A DNA stretch of 54,779 bases from a virus: IMG/VR virus record IMGVR_UViG_3300024517_000021, positions 1-54,779 of that record; one strand, given 5' to 3'. How positions within the stretch are numbered: position 1 is the first letter of the stretch; every line of letters starts with the position of its first letter. Position numbers and translations under genes: made by a program. Under the pieces are notes generated by a model, which saw nothing but the letters and a program-made list of their open reading frames with translations, was not told the origin of the DNA and did not search any database. Shown here in pieces: positions 8,554 to 19,200 of this stretch.

Positions 8554-9572
8554 TGGGAAAGAAAAAAAAGAGCAGAGCGCCTGCCTATTCGCCCCCCTCG
8601 TGGCGCAACCCAGATTTGGCGGATCGAGTTTTGGCTCGTCCTGTGAATGTCAGCACTGGCTTTGGATCGGATATATCTGAATCTCCATTCTCTGGATATA
8701 TTTCAGATTATAGTTTGCCGTATTCCAGTTCTATCGGTGCTTCAAATTATAGCTCACCATATTCTAGCCTGTTTGGTTTTGGTTCAGTTGAAAATTTGAA
8801 AGGTTCCTACACGCCTTATCCTACCAGTTCGTCTCCTGCCAGTTCTAGCAGACCGGCCCAGCCTGAGTTGTTGGAAACTTGGGAGTATCATCCTCAGATA
8901 GGCAGCCCGATGCAGGCATCGAACCGCAGGTGGAGACCAGCGGAGGAGAGATACCGGCCTGAGTCTTGGACTTCCAGTAGTGATGGTAGGAGAGTTTACG
9001 AGAAACCTGTAAATGTCGGTCCTTCTTGGACAAGGATGATGGAGGGTGGGATGGTTCGTAGGTATCAGGCTGGTGGGATTATGGATGCGATGGCTCCCCC
9101 TGTGGAGATGGAGGCAGGCTTTGCCGAAGAATCCATTGGAGGAAGGGAGATGGAGGCTGGATTCGCGGAGGAGTCTGTAGGCGGAAGAGAAGAAGCAGTG
9201 ATGATCTTCTCCGAGGCAGCAGAGGCTTTGCGTGGGGAGCATCCGAATCCCAATGATGCGTTGAAGAGATTTGTCGATGCCTTTGGGATTGATGCCCTGG
9301 AAAAGCTAAAGGTCACTCTTCAAACTGGTGACGGGATGAGCGACTCCATTCCCGGAAATATTGACGGAGTGGAGGATGTTGCTCTTTCAGAGGGGGAGTT
9401 CATTGTTCCAGCAGATGCAGTCAGTGGCATTGGGAATGGAAGTACGGATTCTGGTGCTCGCCGACTAATGGACATGATCGAGAATGTCAGGACGGCTCGC
9501 ACGGGTACGCCCGAGCAGGCACCAGCGATAGAGCCCCGGCAGATGGGACTGGGTGGTTTGATCCGGCGGTGA
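8553..9572 (+). CDS. Virion structural protein with tandem 14-residue repeat
   Basis: About 340 residues, ATG 8553 overlapping the previous stop by one base. The N-terminus is basic (GKKKKSR) then Ser/Tyr/Pro-rich. Residues about 185-212 are two near-identical 14-residue units (EMEAGFAEESIGGR and EMEAGFAEESVGGR, 9105-9188). The C-terminal quarter (SEGEFIVPADAVSGIGNGST, GARRLMDMIENVR, RQMGLGGLIRR) matches a conserved block seen in many marine phage virion proteins. Probably an internal or tail-associated structural protein. Confidence 0.5.
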   Translation: MGKKKKSRAPAYSPPSWRNPDLADRVLARPVNVSTGFGSDISESPFSGYISDYSLPYSSSIGASNYSSPYSSLFGFGSVENLKGSYTPYPTSSSPASSSRPAQPELLETWEYHPQIGSPMQASNRRWRPAEERYRPESWTSSSDGRRVYEKPVNVGPSWTRMMEGGMVRRYQAGGIMDAMAPPVEMEAGFAEESIGGREMEAGFAEESVGGREEAVMIFSEAAEALRGEHPNPNDALKRFVDAFGIDALEKLKVTLQTGDGMSDSIPGNIDGVEDVALSEGEFIVPADAVSGIGNGSTDSGARRLMDMIENVRTARTGTPEQAPAIEPRQMGLGGLIRR

Positions 9573-10015
9573 ACCCTTCGGACATTTCTATTACGCGGAT
9601 TCCTGTGGAACATGTAAGCGATTACTGGGATCAAGTTTCGCTGCTTCTGAAGAAGGGCGTTGATGAGTCCGGTGGTAGGTATGATCTTGCCTCTCTTTAT
9701 TCTCAGATCGTTCAAGGAGAGCAGCAGCTTTGGGTAGTTTTTGCCGTTTCTAACGAGATAGTAGCTGCGGTCACCACTCAGTTCTGCGTCTATCCATTGA
9801 AGACAAATCTTTCTGTGGTGTTCTGCGGGTCGAACGAAACGATGGGCGGGACTTCCGGTAATTGGAAAAAAGCTATGTCCGATCTTATTGATTGGGCTCG
9901 TCATCTTAACTGTGACTCTATCGAGTTCGATGGCAGGCGTGGCTGGCTAAAAGTATTTAAGTCTCTCGGTTTCAGGGAGAGCTACGTGGCAATCGAAAGA
10001 GAAGTTGGGGAGTAG
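9569..10015 (+). CDS. GNAT-fold protein, copy 1
   Basis: 148 residues from GTG 9569, overlapping the previous stop by four bases. The pattern WVVFAVSNEIVAAVTTQFCV, then VVFCGS, then a helix (MSDLIDWARHLNCDSIEFDG) and the end RRGWLKVFKSLGFRESYV, fits the GCN5-related N-acetyltransferase fold. The Q/RxxGxG/A acetyl-CoA loop is degenerate (GSNETMGGTSGNWKK), so catalysis is doubtful. Similar GNAT-like proteins flank ejection-protein genes in several podoviruses. The next gene is a paralogue. Confidence 0.5.
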   Translation: MNPSDISITRIPVEHVSDYWDQVSLLLKKGVDESGGRYDLASLYSQIVQGEQQLWVVFAVSNEIVAAVTTQFCVYPLKTNLSVVFCGSNETMGGTSGNWKKAMSDLIDWARHLNCDSIEFDGRRGWLKVFKSLGFRESYVAIEREVGE

Positions 10016-10018
10016 TGG

Positions 10019-10489
10019 TTGTCTATTTCAGAAAGTCAATACGTCGTACCCGATAAAGACGCTAGTTGCCTTCGCTCAGTTACGCCATATGACTTAAGCG
10101 AGGATGAGGTTGGTTATTTTTTGCGTGCTGTCAAAACGCATGATCATGCTGGCGGTGTTGACAAGGTCGTAGAAATTATAAATTCAGGTCGTATGAATCT
10201 TTGGGTATGGCGAGATGGTGACTCAGTAGGTGTATGGGTAACTGAAATTACTTGTCACTTCGATGGAGAGACGGAGATGCTCCTATCGATGTTGGCTGGT
10301 AACAATATGTTGCAAAGTTACTTTGTCGCTTCGGACTTGATGGTTGATAAGGCCAGGGAGGCTGGATGCAAGCGTCTCGTTGCCTATGTCAAGCCGAATA
10401 TTCTGAAGAATTTAAAGGAAGCTTCGTGGCGATCTGGAATTAATATGGATTTCAATGAACTCTATGTAGTGATTGCGAAGGAGGCTTAG
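10019..10489 (+). CDS. GNAT-fold protein, copy 2
   Basis: 156 residues from TTG 10019. It shows the same order of elements as the preceding gene: LWVWRDGDSVGVWVTEITCH, a central turn (LLSMLAGNNMLQSYFVA), a helix (MVDKAREAGCKRLVAYVKP) and a C-terminal strand (NELYVVIAKEA). The two are probably diverged tandem paralogues. No clear acetyl-CoA-binding motif is seen, so a structural use of the fold in the virion is as likely as enzymatic activity. Confidence 0.45.
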   Translation: MSISESQYVVPDKDASCLRSVTPYDLSEDEVGYFLRAVKTHDHAGGVDKVVEIINSGRMNLWVWRDGDSVGVWVTEITCHFDGETEMLLSMLAGNNMLQSYFVASDLMVDKAREAGCKRLVAYVKPNILKNLKEASWRSGINMDFNELYVVIAKEA

Positions 10490-10490
10490 G

Positions 10491-11411
10491 ATGGGTGGCG
10501 GTGGTGGTGGTGATACCTATCAAACGAATATGCCAAAGTGGGCGATGGGAGCGCATAGGAGGCTCATTAAAGAAGCTGAGGAAGAAGCGTATGGTCGGGA
10601 ATTCCCGGTCTATTCAGACCCTCGCGTCGCGGGCTTCAGCCCCTATGAGCAAGCTGCGATGGGTGCTCGTCAGCAGATGTTTGAGCTAGGCGATCCGCTT
10701 GGCGCTTTTGCGGCAGAGCGGGTAACTGCCCCTGGGTATCAGGCTTCGGAGTTTGATTTTGGGACGTTCAATGATGGGGCAAGGGAACAGTACATGTCCC
10801 CGTATATGCAGAATGTTGTTGAGGCGGAGAAGCAATCTGCATTGGATGAGTATGCCCGGCAGGGTATGAGATCGGATGCGGAGAGGATTTCTTCTGGTGC
10901 GCGAGGTGGATATCGGGAGGCTGTGGAGCAAGCGCTGGGCAGATCTCAGCAGGCCAAGGTGATGGGGGAGATCCAGGCAAGGGGATCTCAAGCTGCTTTC
11001 GAGAATGCTCAACAGCAATTTGAGAGGGATCGTGCATCCGCGATTCAAGCTGCCCAGATGGGTGATGCATCTGCTTTGGCGGCAGCGAAACATCGGATGT
11101 CCCAGGCGGCGGGTGCGAGTGATATTGCAACCACTGGTCAGGCAAGGGCTCAGGAAAGAATCAAGGATCTAGAGAGGACTGGAGCCTCGCAGAGGGAGAT
11201 GGAGCAATCGAAGCTTGATCTTGCCTACGAGGACTTCATGAGGGAGTTCCAGTATCCCAAGACGCAGATGAATTGGCTGGCTGGAATGCTTACTGGTGTC
11301 CCAAGTGGGATGATGCAACATACGAGGAGCCCAACTCCCGGTCTTGCTTCCCAGGCATTGGGTCTCGGTATCGGCGCAGCCGGTTTGCAGCGTCTATTTA
11401 GCGGAGAATAG
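10491..11411 (+). CDS. Internal virion protein, helical
   Basis: 306 residues from ATG 10491 (GGAGGCTTAGG upstream overlaps the previous stop). It starts with a Gly run, then YQTNMPKWAMGAHRRLIKEA, then FSPYEQAAMGARQQM. The middle is highly helical and Gln/Ala/Glu-rich (EKQSALDEYARQGM, FENAQQQFERDRASAIQAAQ). The C-terminus has MNWLAGMLTGVPSGMM. The family is common just before giant ejection-protein genes in marine podoviruses. A probable internal core or ejection protein. Confidence 0.5.
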   Translation: MGGGGGGDTYQTNMPKWAMGAHRRLIKEAEEEAYGREFPVYSDPRVAGFSPYEQAAMGARQQMFELGDPLGAFAAERVTAPGYQASEFDFGTFNDGAREQYMSPYMQNVVEAEKQSALDEYARQGMRSDAERISSGARGGYREAVEQALGRSQQAKVMGEIQARGSQAAFENAQQQFERDRASAIQAAQMGDASALAAAKHRMSQAAGASDIATTGQARAQERIKDLERTGASQREMEQSKLDLAYEDFMREFQYPKTQMNWLAGMLTGVPSGMMQHTRSPTPGLASQALGLGIGAAGLQRLFSGE

Positions 11412-11413
11412 TA

Positions 11414-13276
11414 ATGGCTAGATTGGGTATTGCTGGGGCTGGGAGTTCGATGGGCACCAATGCAGTGGATGTCCCTAAAAATATTATTGACCAGCAGGAG
11501 GAGTTGAAGTCTTGGCCGGATGACCGGCTGATTCAGGAGCTACAGTCTCCTTCCGGCTCGGCTCCTCAGTACCTGATCTTTACGGAAGTGGGCAGAAGGA
11601 AGGACGTTCGCGGCAAGTATCAGGCTGAGATGGCGAAGCAGCAGCAGCCTCAAATGTCCATGGCGCAAGAGGCGGTGATGGCAAGGATGGCTCCTCCCAT
11701 GCAGCCACCGATGCCACCCCCCGGTGGTCCGATGGGGCCTCCCCCTAGTGGATCGATGCCTCCGATGGGACCCGGTAGTCCGATGGGGCCTCCTCCCGGT
11801 GGCCCGATGGGTCCACCCCCTGGTGGGCCTATGCCCCCGATGACTCCCGGTGGTATTGCCGGAATGGCAGGAGGGGGACCAGTCCGAGGTTTTGCGAATG
11901 GGACGAGGTCTCCGCTTACGATTGGTGGTGTTTCGTATGGAACGTCATACCAGCCCTATGGTGGTGGGATGTTTGGTTTTGGCCCGCTCCTGACTGATCC
12001 AGAAGAGCTGGCGAGAGCTAGATCCAGGCTGGAGGAGCTAGAGGGGATAATTTTACCTGGGGCTGTTCGTGGCCACGACATGAGCAAGCTTGCTCACGAG
12101 AGGAATCTTTTAAGTGAGGCGATTGGTCGTTCCAGTCCATCGTGGATGAGGGCTCCGGGTACGTGGCTTGGCGAAGCGGGAGAGTCGATGGGGGCGAAGC
12201 GAGAGGCGTTTGCCCCAATCGTGGAGGAGATCACTTCTCCTGGGGTTCTTGCTAAGGAAGAGGAGGGGATTATTCGAGGTTTAGGTCTAACTCCGAGCAA
12301 GGCGGGATCGGAATTCGCCCCCTCTTTCCCGCTTGGGTGGTCGCCGGGTAGTGAGCCCTATATGACGGCAGAGGGTGAAATAGTCGGAGGCTCTTCCCCG
12401 GAGCAGCTAGAGTCTTTCCGGGGTCTAGCGGAAGAACTGACTCCGCAACTCACAGAGGCGGATGCACTGGCTGGTGTTGCTGGACTTGATCCCAACATAA
12501 GTATCCCACCCCCCGTCCTCGGGAACCCCTCCTCGAAACCCTCCTCGAAACCCAAGGCGGAAGCACCCACTAATGCTGATGCCCCCATGGTTCCTAGCAA
12601 TGTAACAAGAGAGACCCCGAGTGATATAGCAAGAATCAGGGAGCTTCTTGAGTCTAGAGAAAATCCTGGCAATGAATCTTGGAAGACGGCTGCGATGTTG
12701 AAGGCGGCTCAAGCTTTCCTGTCGAAGCCCACGTTCGCTGGTGCTGCTGGCGAAGCGTTTGGCGGAACTGCCGGTGTCATTGAGGACATGGAGAAGCGAG
12801 ATGAGTCGAGGCGTCTAGCAAATATTCAGAATCAGATTGCTTTGGCAGGTCTGGAGCAGACCGAGAGAAGGGATGCTGCATCCAGAGAGTTTACTGGAAG
12901 AGAGTCTGCGCTGGAACGCGATGCAAAACGCGATATAGCGAAGCTCAACAATAATGCTAGAAGGCTTCTTTATGCGGAAAACAATGATGCTCGCCTAGAG
13001 CAAATTGAAGAGCAGATGAAGATGACTCTTCGCTCCGAGGAAAGGCAGCAAGTTGCAAAAGCAGTTGCAGATTTCTACGAAGACAACAAAGATGTTTATG
13101 ACACGCTGGCCATGATGGAAGACGGGCCGGAAAAGCAACAACAGGAAGCCCTTATTGCCAGCAGGTACACGCAGTTGATTTCAGGTGTCAAGTCTGCTCT
13201 GAGTCCAAGGTCAGTCGGAATGAAGCGTGGAATGAAGCATGGTGGTGTAGTTCGTGGAGTATTGGGAAGACCGTAA
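11414..13276 (+). CDS. Internal virion protein with Pro/Gly-Met repeat segment
   Basis: 620 residues. The N-terminal block (EELKSWPDDRLIQELQSPSG, APQYLIFTEVGRRKDVRGKY) is a conserved element of marine podovirus internal proteins. Residues about 90-155 are collagen-like Pro/Gly/Met repeats (GPMGPPPGGPMPP). The centre is low complexity with PSSKPSSKPK. The C-terminal 220 residues are helical coiled coil (LEQIEEQMKMTLRSEERQQV). It precedes the giant gene with no gap and is probably ejected with it. Confidence 0.5.
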   Translation: MARLGIAGAGSSMGTNAVDVPKNIIDQQEELKSWPDDRLIQELQSPSGSAPQYLIFTEVGRRKDVRGKYQAEMAKQQQPQMSMAQEAVMARMAPPMQPPMPPPGGPMGPPPSGSMPPMGPGSPMGPPPGGPMGPPPGGPMPPMTPGGIAGMAGGGPVRGFANGTRSPLTIGGVSYGTSYQPYGGGMFGFGPLLTDPEELARARSRLEELEGIILPGAVRGHDMSKLAHERNLLSEAIGRSSPSWMRAPGTWLGEAGESMGAKREAFAPIVEEITSPGVLAKEEEGIIRGLGLTPSKAGSEFAPSFPLGWSPGSEPYMTAEGEIVGGSSPEQLESFRGLAEELTPQLTEADALAGVAGLDPNISIPPPVLGNPSSKPSSKPKAEAPTNADAPMVPSNVTRETPSDIARIRELLESRENPGNESWKTAAMLKAAQAFLSKPTFAGAAGEAFGGTAGVIEDMEKRDESRRLANIQNQIALAGLEQTERRDAASREFTGRESALERDAKRDIAKLNNNARRLLYAENNDARLEQIEEQMKMTLRSEERQQVAKAVADFYEDNKDVYDTLAMMEDGPEKQQQEALIASRYTQLISGVKSALSPRSVGMKRGMKHGGVVRGVLGRP

Positions 13277-16200
13277 TTGAGTAGAGATCTATATCGGGAT
13301 CTTGTCTATCGAATAGCGGAAGAGGAGGGGGTCTATGGACCCCTTGCCGAAGCTGTCATCCAGCAGGAATCCAACTGGGATCCTGCTGCCACATCCCATG
13401 CAGGCGCGCAGGGACTCATGCAGCTTATGCCTGGGACTGCATCAGATCTTGGGGTGGAGGATCCACTCGACCCCGAGCAGAATATCCGTGGTGGCGTTCG
13501 CTATCTCAGGCAGAATCTTGAGAAGTACGACAACGATATTGATCTCGCGTTGGCAGCCTACAATGCTGGCCCAGGCAATGTGGACAAGTATGGCGGGATC
13601 CCCCCATTCAAAGAAACCCAGGATTATGTTTCTCGTATCCGTGGCGAGAGACTCCCGATGTTCATGTCGGAGTACGGGGATTTCGAGGAAACTTCCGAGG
13701 AGGAGGTTTCCGCAGGAGTTGACCCTGCTGGCCTTGAAGATCAAGTAGTAGAGGAGGAAGTCGAAACAAGGACTGTCTTCCTTCCCGACAATACCTGGGT
13801 AGATGCCCCAGCGGATATGCCGGAAGAGGAAGCGCTTCAGCTTGCAAGGGAGAAATACCCAGAATCATTTAATGTCGTTGGAGTAGAAATACCACGAGGG
13901 GAATCCAATTCATGGGATGCGGCTGCCGCCGCCGCGTCACGCTCTACCTTCGGGCTGATCCCCGGCCTTCAGGCCGCTTTCGCCTCGGCCACCGGCAACG
14001 AAGATCTTTACGATCATGCCCAAGGCAGGCTTCGGGAAGAGTCCGAGGCTGCATATGACATTGCTCCGAATCTTGTTACGACAGAAGAGATCGGGAAGGT
14101 TTATGATGAAGAGGGCCTGATTCCTGCGGCAGCGAAAGCCATGGAGTTCGGGACCGAGCAAATATTCCAGTCCTTTGGATTCCAGGCTCCCTCTATTGCC
14201 GCCGGTCTTGGGGTGGCGGGTGCGGCACAGTTGGGAGTTCTCGCCGGATTGACAGGCCCGGTGGGAGTGGCGACTGCCGGTATGCTGGCTGGCCTGGGTA
14301 CGATGTTCTCAACCTTCTTGAGCGAGAACCTTGAGCGTTCTTACGAAGAAGGAAAGATCGATACCAAGGATGTGAACCTTCTCAGGCAGGCTGTCTCTGC
14401 TGGCGGTCAAACTGCCCTGAACTCTCTCACCTATTTGCTGGTTGGCGGCAAGGTGGGAACGAAGATGCTTCTTTCTCCGGCAGCCAGGGAAGAGGGCTTC
14501 AGCGCGCTCGGGAAGACACTCAATAGGCTAGAGGATCTGTCTCCCGTCAAAAGAATGCTGTCGGTTGTTGCAGAGGAAGAAGTTGCCGAGATCGGGCAGC
14601 AAGCACTGGAAAGGTATGCGGCTGGCTTGCCGGTAGATCCCCGGCACAAGGGTGCAGCAGAAGAGTATGCGGAGATTGCTTTGGCAACTCTTGCTCCGTC
14701 TCTTGGTTTCGCTGCATTGGGTGGTGTCTCATCCAGTCTTTCGAGGCGAGCAGCGGAGCGGAAGGATCTCGACAAAGAGACCGACGTAAAGAAAGCAATG
14801 ATGGAGCGGGTTACGGAAGCCCGTCTCAAGCTTGAAGAGAATCGAAGATCCGATGCGCTTCACAATCTAAGAGAGTCTGCTCAGTATCAAGCGGAAAGGG
14901 ATTTGTTTCTTTCGGAGGCAGGGGATCTTGCTGGAATCACTGCTGAAGATATCCATGCGCTCGCTAAAGAAAGAAATATTAATTCTGAAGACGTTGCGTT
15001 CCATGAATTTTCTAGAAAGGCAACTGCCGGGATTGAGGATAAGACTGGGAAGAAGGGTGGTCAGGCTTATCTAGATGGAATGTCTCCGAAGCAGCTCCAG
15101 AAGATGTATGCCGATATCAAGGCAATGCCGGTTCAGGAGCAGCCAACCAGTCTTCAGGTTGTTTCGGAGAAGGATGCCAGGAGTTTTGCTGGTGCGTTGG
15201 CTAAGGGCAGGAAGAAGCAGAAGGTCACGAAAAAGCAGGTTGAAGCAAAGCTTCGGGCTCTTGGCAAGATCGATGAAGGTCAGATGGAGGAGAACTTCCT
15301 CGGTGACCTAGCAGACCAGTACATCTTCAGGCTTGCTGAGTTTGGTCTGGGAACGAAATTGGATGATGGGAGCATCCAGCTCAAAAAGACTGACCGGACT
15401 TTAGTCAGCGAGTCGGACTACCAAAAAATTATGGATGCTTCCCGTGCAGACGCGGGCGGCAGATTCATTACGATGGGCCGCGCGAAAGAGCTTACTGGCG
15501 TTCGCGGCTTCAACCGCTATCGGGCGATCAGAGACGAAGCAATTAGACGTGGTGATATTGTCAAGACTGGCAAGCGTTACATGGTTGCTCCTGCCAAGGA
15601 GTTTACGAAGAGCTTCTCTTATCGCATTGATGAGGGTCCGCAGCATGTTGTAAGAAATGATCGCGGGGAAGTGGAGAGCACCCACGCTAACCAGAGAGCG
15701 GCAGACAAAGAAAAGAATAAGCTCGCAAGGAAGATTGGATATATTGCACGGGATGAGGGTGGCAACGCCATTGGTGGTGCAGGCACTAAGCAGGAAGCTC
15801 GCCAACATCTTTCTAGGTACTTTGCAAGGCTTCGACAGGAAGCCAAGAATGCTGTGCTCAATAACGGAGTGGGCAAACTGCCTCCGATTGATCAGGCTTC
15901 TGACTGGATTAAGCCCACGGTAGAGCGCCGAGCAGAAGAAGCTGGCGAGGCTGCTGTTCGTCGTGCGAAGGATAACGTCGTTGGGGTGAAGCCCATTCGC
16001 CGTGTTTATACGGTGGCCAAGGAAGATGGCTTTCTCATCCGAGAAGAAAAGACTGGCGCTGATGGAAGAGTCAGTCGTTCTGCCAGGAAAGATTTTCTCG
16101 CAGGAGAAGAAGAGGCTCGCGCCCGGCTGTCAGAGCTTGAAGGTCGCCGAGTGGGCAGGGCAGCGGTGGATCGAGGGGAAGAGGCAGAGCTTGTTCGGAG

Positions 16201-19200
16201 CTTGAGAGAAGATCCTGCCACTCCGTTGGATGAAGAGCTTCCCCTCCCTGCCCCGGAACAAGTCAGCGAACATGCTGCCCTGGAAGAGGAGCTGAACAAG
16301 GTTCTTGCAAGCCGAGGCTTGAGTGAATTCAGGACTGAGATTGTTGAAGGTCTCACTGTGGATGCGAGAGTGGATCCGCTCACTCTGACAATCCAAATTG
16401 CAATGACACCGGGTTTGCAATCGAAGAAGATAGAGGATCAAGTAAAGGCTCTGATGCCACTGTTGAATCATGAGAGTATTCATGCGTTCAGAAAGATGGG
16501 TCTGATTACAAAGGCGGAATGGAAGCAGCTCAAGAAGTGGGTCAAGACTACTCCTGTTCCCTCGGAGATTGTCAATGCATTTAACGAGAAGCAAACTGCC
16601 GCTGGGCTTGAGACGCTGCCAGATGGTGCGACCTACTATGACATGTCCCGAGTTCTTTACGCAGACCAGGGGAATGCGGACAACTGGATTGATGATTCCT
16701 ATGTAGAGGAGGCAGTTGCATTCCTCGGTCAGGATCTGACTAACATCGCGCCTGATCCAGAGGTGAAGGGAATCTTCCGAAAGATCGCTTCCGTTCTCAA
16801 GCGGGTGGGTCGAGCCCTTATGGGTAGGGGATATCGAACTCCAAAGGAAGCGTTCGACAAGCTTTATGGTCCCCAGATGGTTCAGAGGGCAAAGGCTGGT
16901 CGCTCGCTAGACACTTGGTGGACAGACCGAAGACTTGGGAATGATCAGATCAGGCCAGAGTATGAGTTCGCGGAGCTTGCTGGCTGGGCGGAAAGTCGAG
17001 GTCGAGTTCTCGGTGGAGAGCAAACAACAGAGGAGAAGGTTCTCGAAGCTCTTGATAGTGTCGAGAGTCCCGATGTTGATGTCTCCCCTGGTCGCGCTGC
17101 TGTTCCCCGCGCCGCCGAGGGTGCGCGTGTTGGTAATTGGGGGGAGTTGCCAAGAGGGGCGGACAACTGGGAGCAACTGCCAGATGGAAGGCTTGTCGGT
17201 TATCGCGTCTCAAGGAGTGTCGGCGGGCGTGCAGTATCGGGTGCCGATTCTCGTCAATCAGCGTCAATGGAACCGGGCGCACAGGTGGAATTTGAAGGGG
17301 ATGGCGTTTTCGTTACGAATGATTTGGAATATGCCAAGACCTACTACGGGGTACATGACGAAAATGCTTTGCAGCGTGTCGCGTTTTCGCGCGACGATGT
17401 TACCTCTGGACGCTTGGCAGATAGTGAGCCGGAAGTAAGTGTCAGGTCTGGCGAGGTAATTGGGTCTGATGTGTTTACTGACCCTGACCTAGACCCCACC
17501 CCCCGCGCCGCCGAGGGTTTTCCTCGCCACACAGATAGATCCTATCGAAATGCAGTCAATAGAGATGAGGCTGCCCGCGCAAATGCAGAGTTTGACGAAG
17601 ACACTCGCACTTGGTCTGATGGACAGTGGGAATCCGTTGGTGACTTTCCGAATACGCGACACATCGAGCTAACCAATCACTTGTCTCCAACCATAGAGGA
17701 GTTGAAGACCCAAGGCTTGGGTATGCACACGGATCACCAACGTAGTCTGGTTGGTAAGAACCGAGATATCCCAGAGGGAACGCCAGTTCGCTTGAGGATT
17801 GATGTAAGACTTTGGAAGGACTGGCTCAGGAAGATTGGAGAGGGGAAGTACGCTCAGACAGTACACGATATTTACAATAAGAAGGGGGAATATGTAAATA
17901 TCGAGAGTGCTACCCAGGTTGGCACTGCTCTTGGGTATGACAATATTGCTCGACTAGATGGGGATGTTGAGTTCAAAGTTAATTGGAACCAAGCTAACAA
18001 GATACGGTATGCGGATGGAAAGAAGACTCCCATTGCCGTTGTCGAGGGTGCGATATCCCAGGATAGAACTGATCCTCGGGATATCCCCGACTTCGATAGC
18101 TGGATCCCGGTTGGTTACAACCCACATAAGTCTGTCTTCTTTTATGACAAGAGGACTGGTCAAGAGGTAGTTGGTGGTAGGGATGCGATCTCTACTGGCA
18201 ACACTGTATTTGTAAGGGAAGCCAACTACGGGGATCGGAGTGTCCAGTCAGCTACCGAGGAGGGTGACCGGCAATTCGCACAGGATAGGCCGAGTCGCCG
18301 CGTGGGTAGGGCAGCGGTGGATCGAGGGGAAGCTGTAACTCACGCGCTCAGGATTATCGAGGGGATAGATTCCGCTTCTATCGACAGCAAGACTTCTAGT
18401 CCTACTGTGTTTGAGATTGCAAAGTATTTTTACGATTCAGTTGATGATCGAGTTGACCATAGGTCGGCCACTGATTCCCAGAATAAAGCTCTAGAAGATT
18501 TAATTTTTGACGAAGCTCTTTTTGCGGTAAAGAAAAACCCGTCTGCACTCGAATGGTATGATGAGAACCTGAATCTCACGATGTCTGTCCTTGAGGAGAT
18601 AGACCCGGATCTAAAAAATCCAGACAACCGATTTGTCTTGAGCGCCCTGTTGGCGGTTACGTCTAACGGCAATACGGTGGATGAGCAGTTTAAGCAGTCA
18701 TGGGATACTTACCGGCATTGGGTTGATAATGATGGGGAGTTGGTTGGCGATTATGCAGCGGGAGACAAGAAGAAATTTATCCAGAATCATATAGCCATCA
18801 TCTCTTCCCTTGTGGAGAACCTGGGCTATGCCGGTGCTGCTGAGTGGTTATCTTCCAAGAGTCCCGTTTCGGAAATACGAAAGTCCGCTAGTGATTGGGG
18901 CTACCCGAATGCGAAGAAAATTGCTACTACAGAATTTGTAGATGAGGTGGTTCCGCATTCTGTAATTTTCGGACCCAAGCTTGGCTCGTTTTTTAATAAC
19001 CTGTATGGGGACTACTCCACCTTAACCATGGACCGATGGTTCATGAGAATGCTGGGGCGGGTTGCAGGTAGCCAGCTAGATATAAATATACCTAAACTGA
19101 AACAAGCGGAGGCGCGAGGACGCAAGAGTTTAGGTGATCTCTCTTCTCAAGATCGCAAGATGCTCGGGCTGAATAAAAAGTCTTTTACTGGACCTAATAT

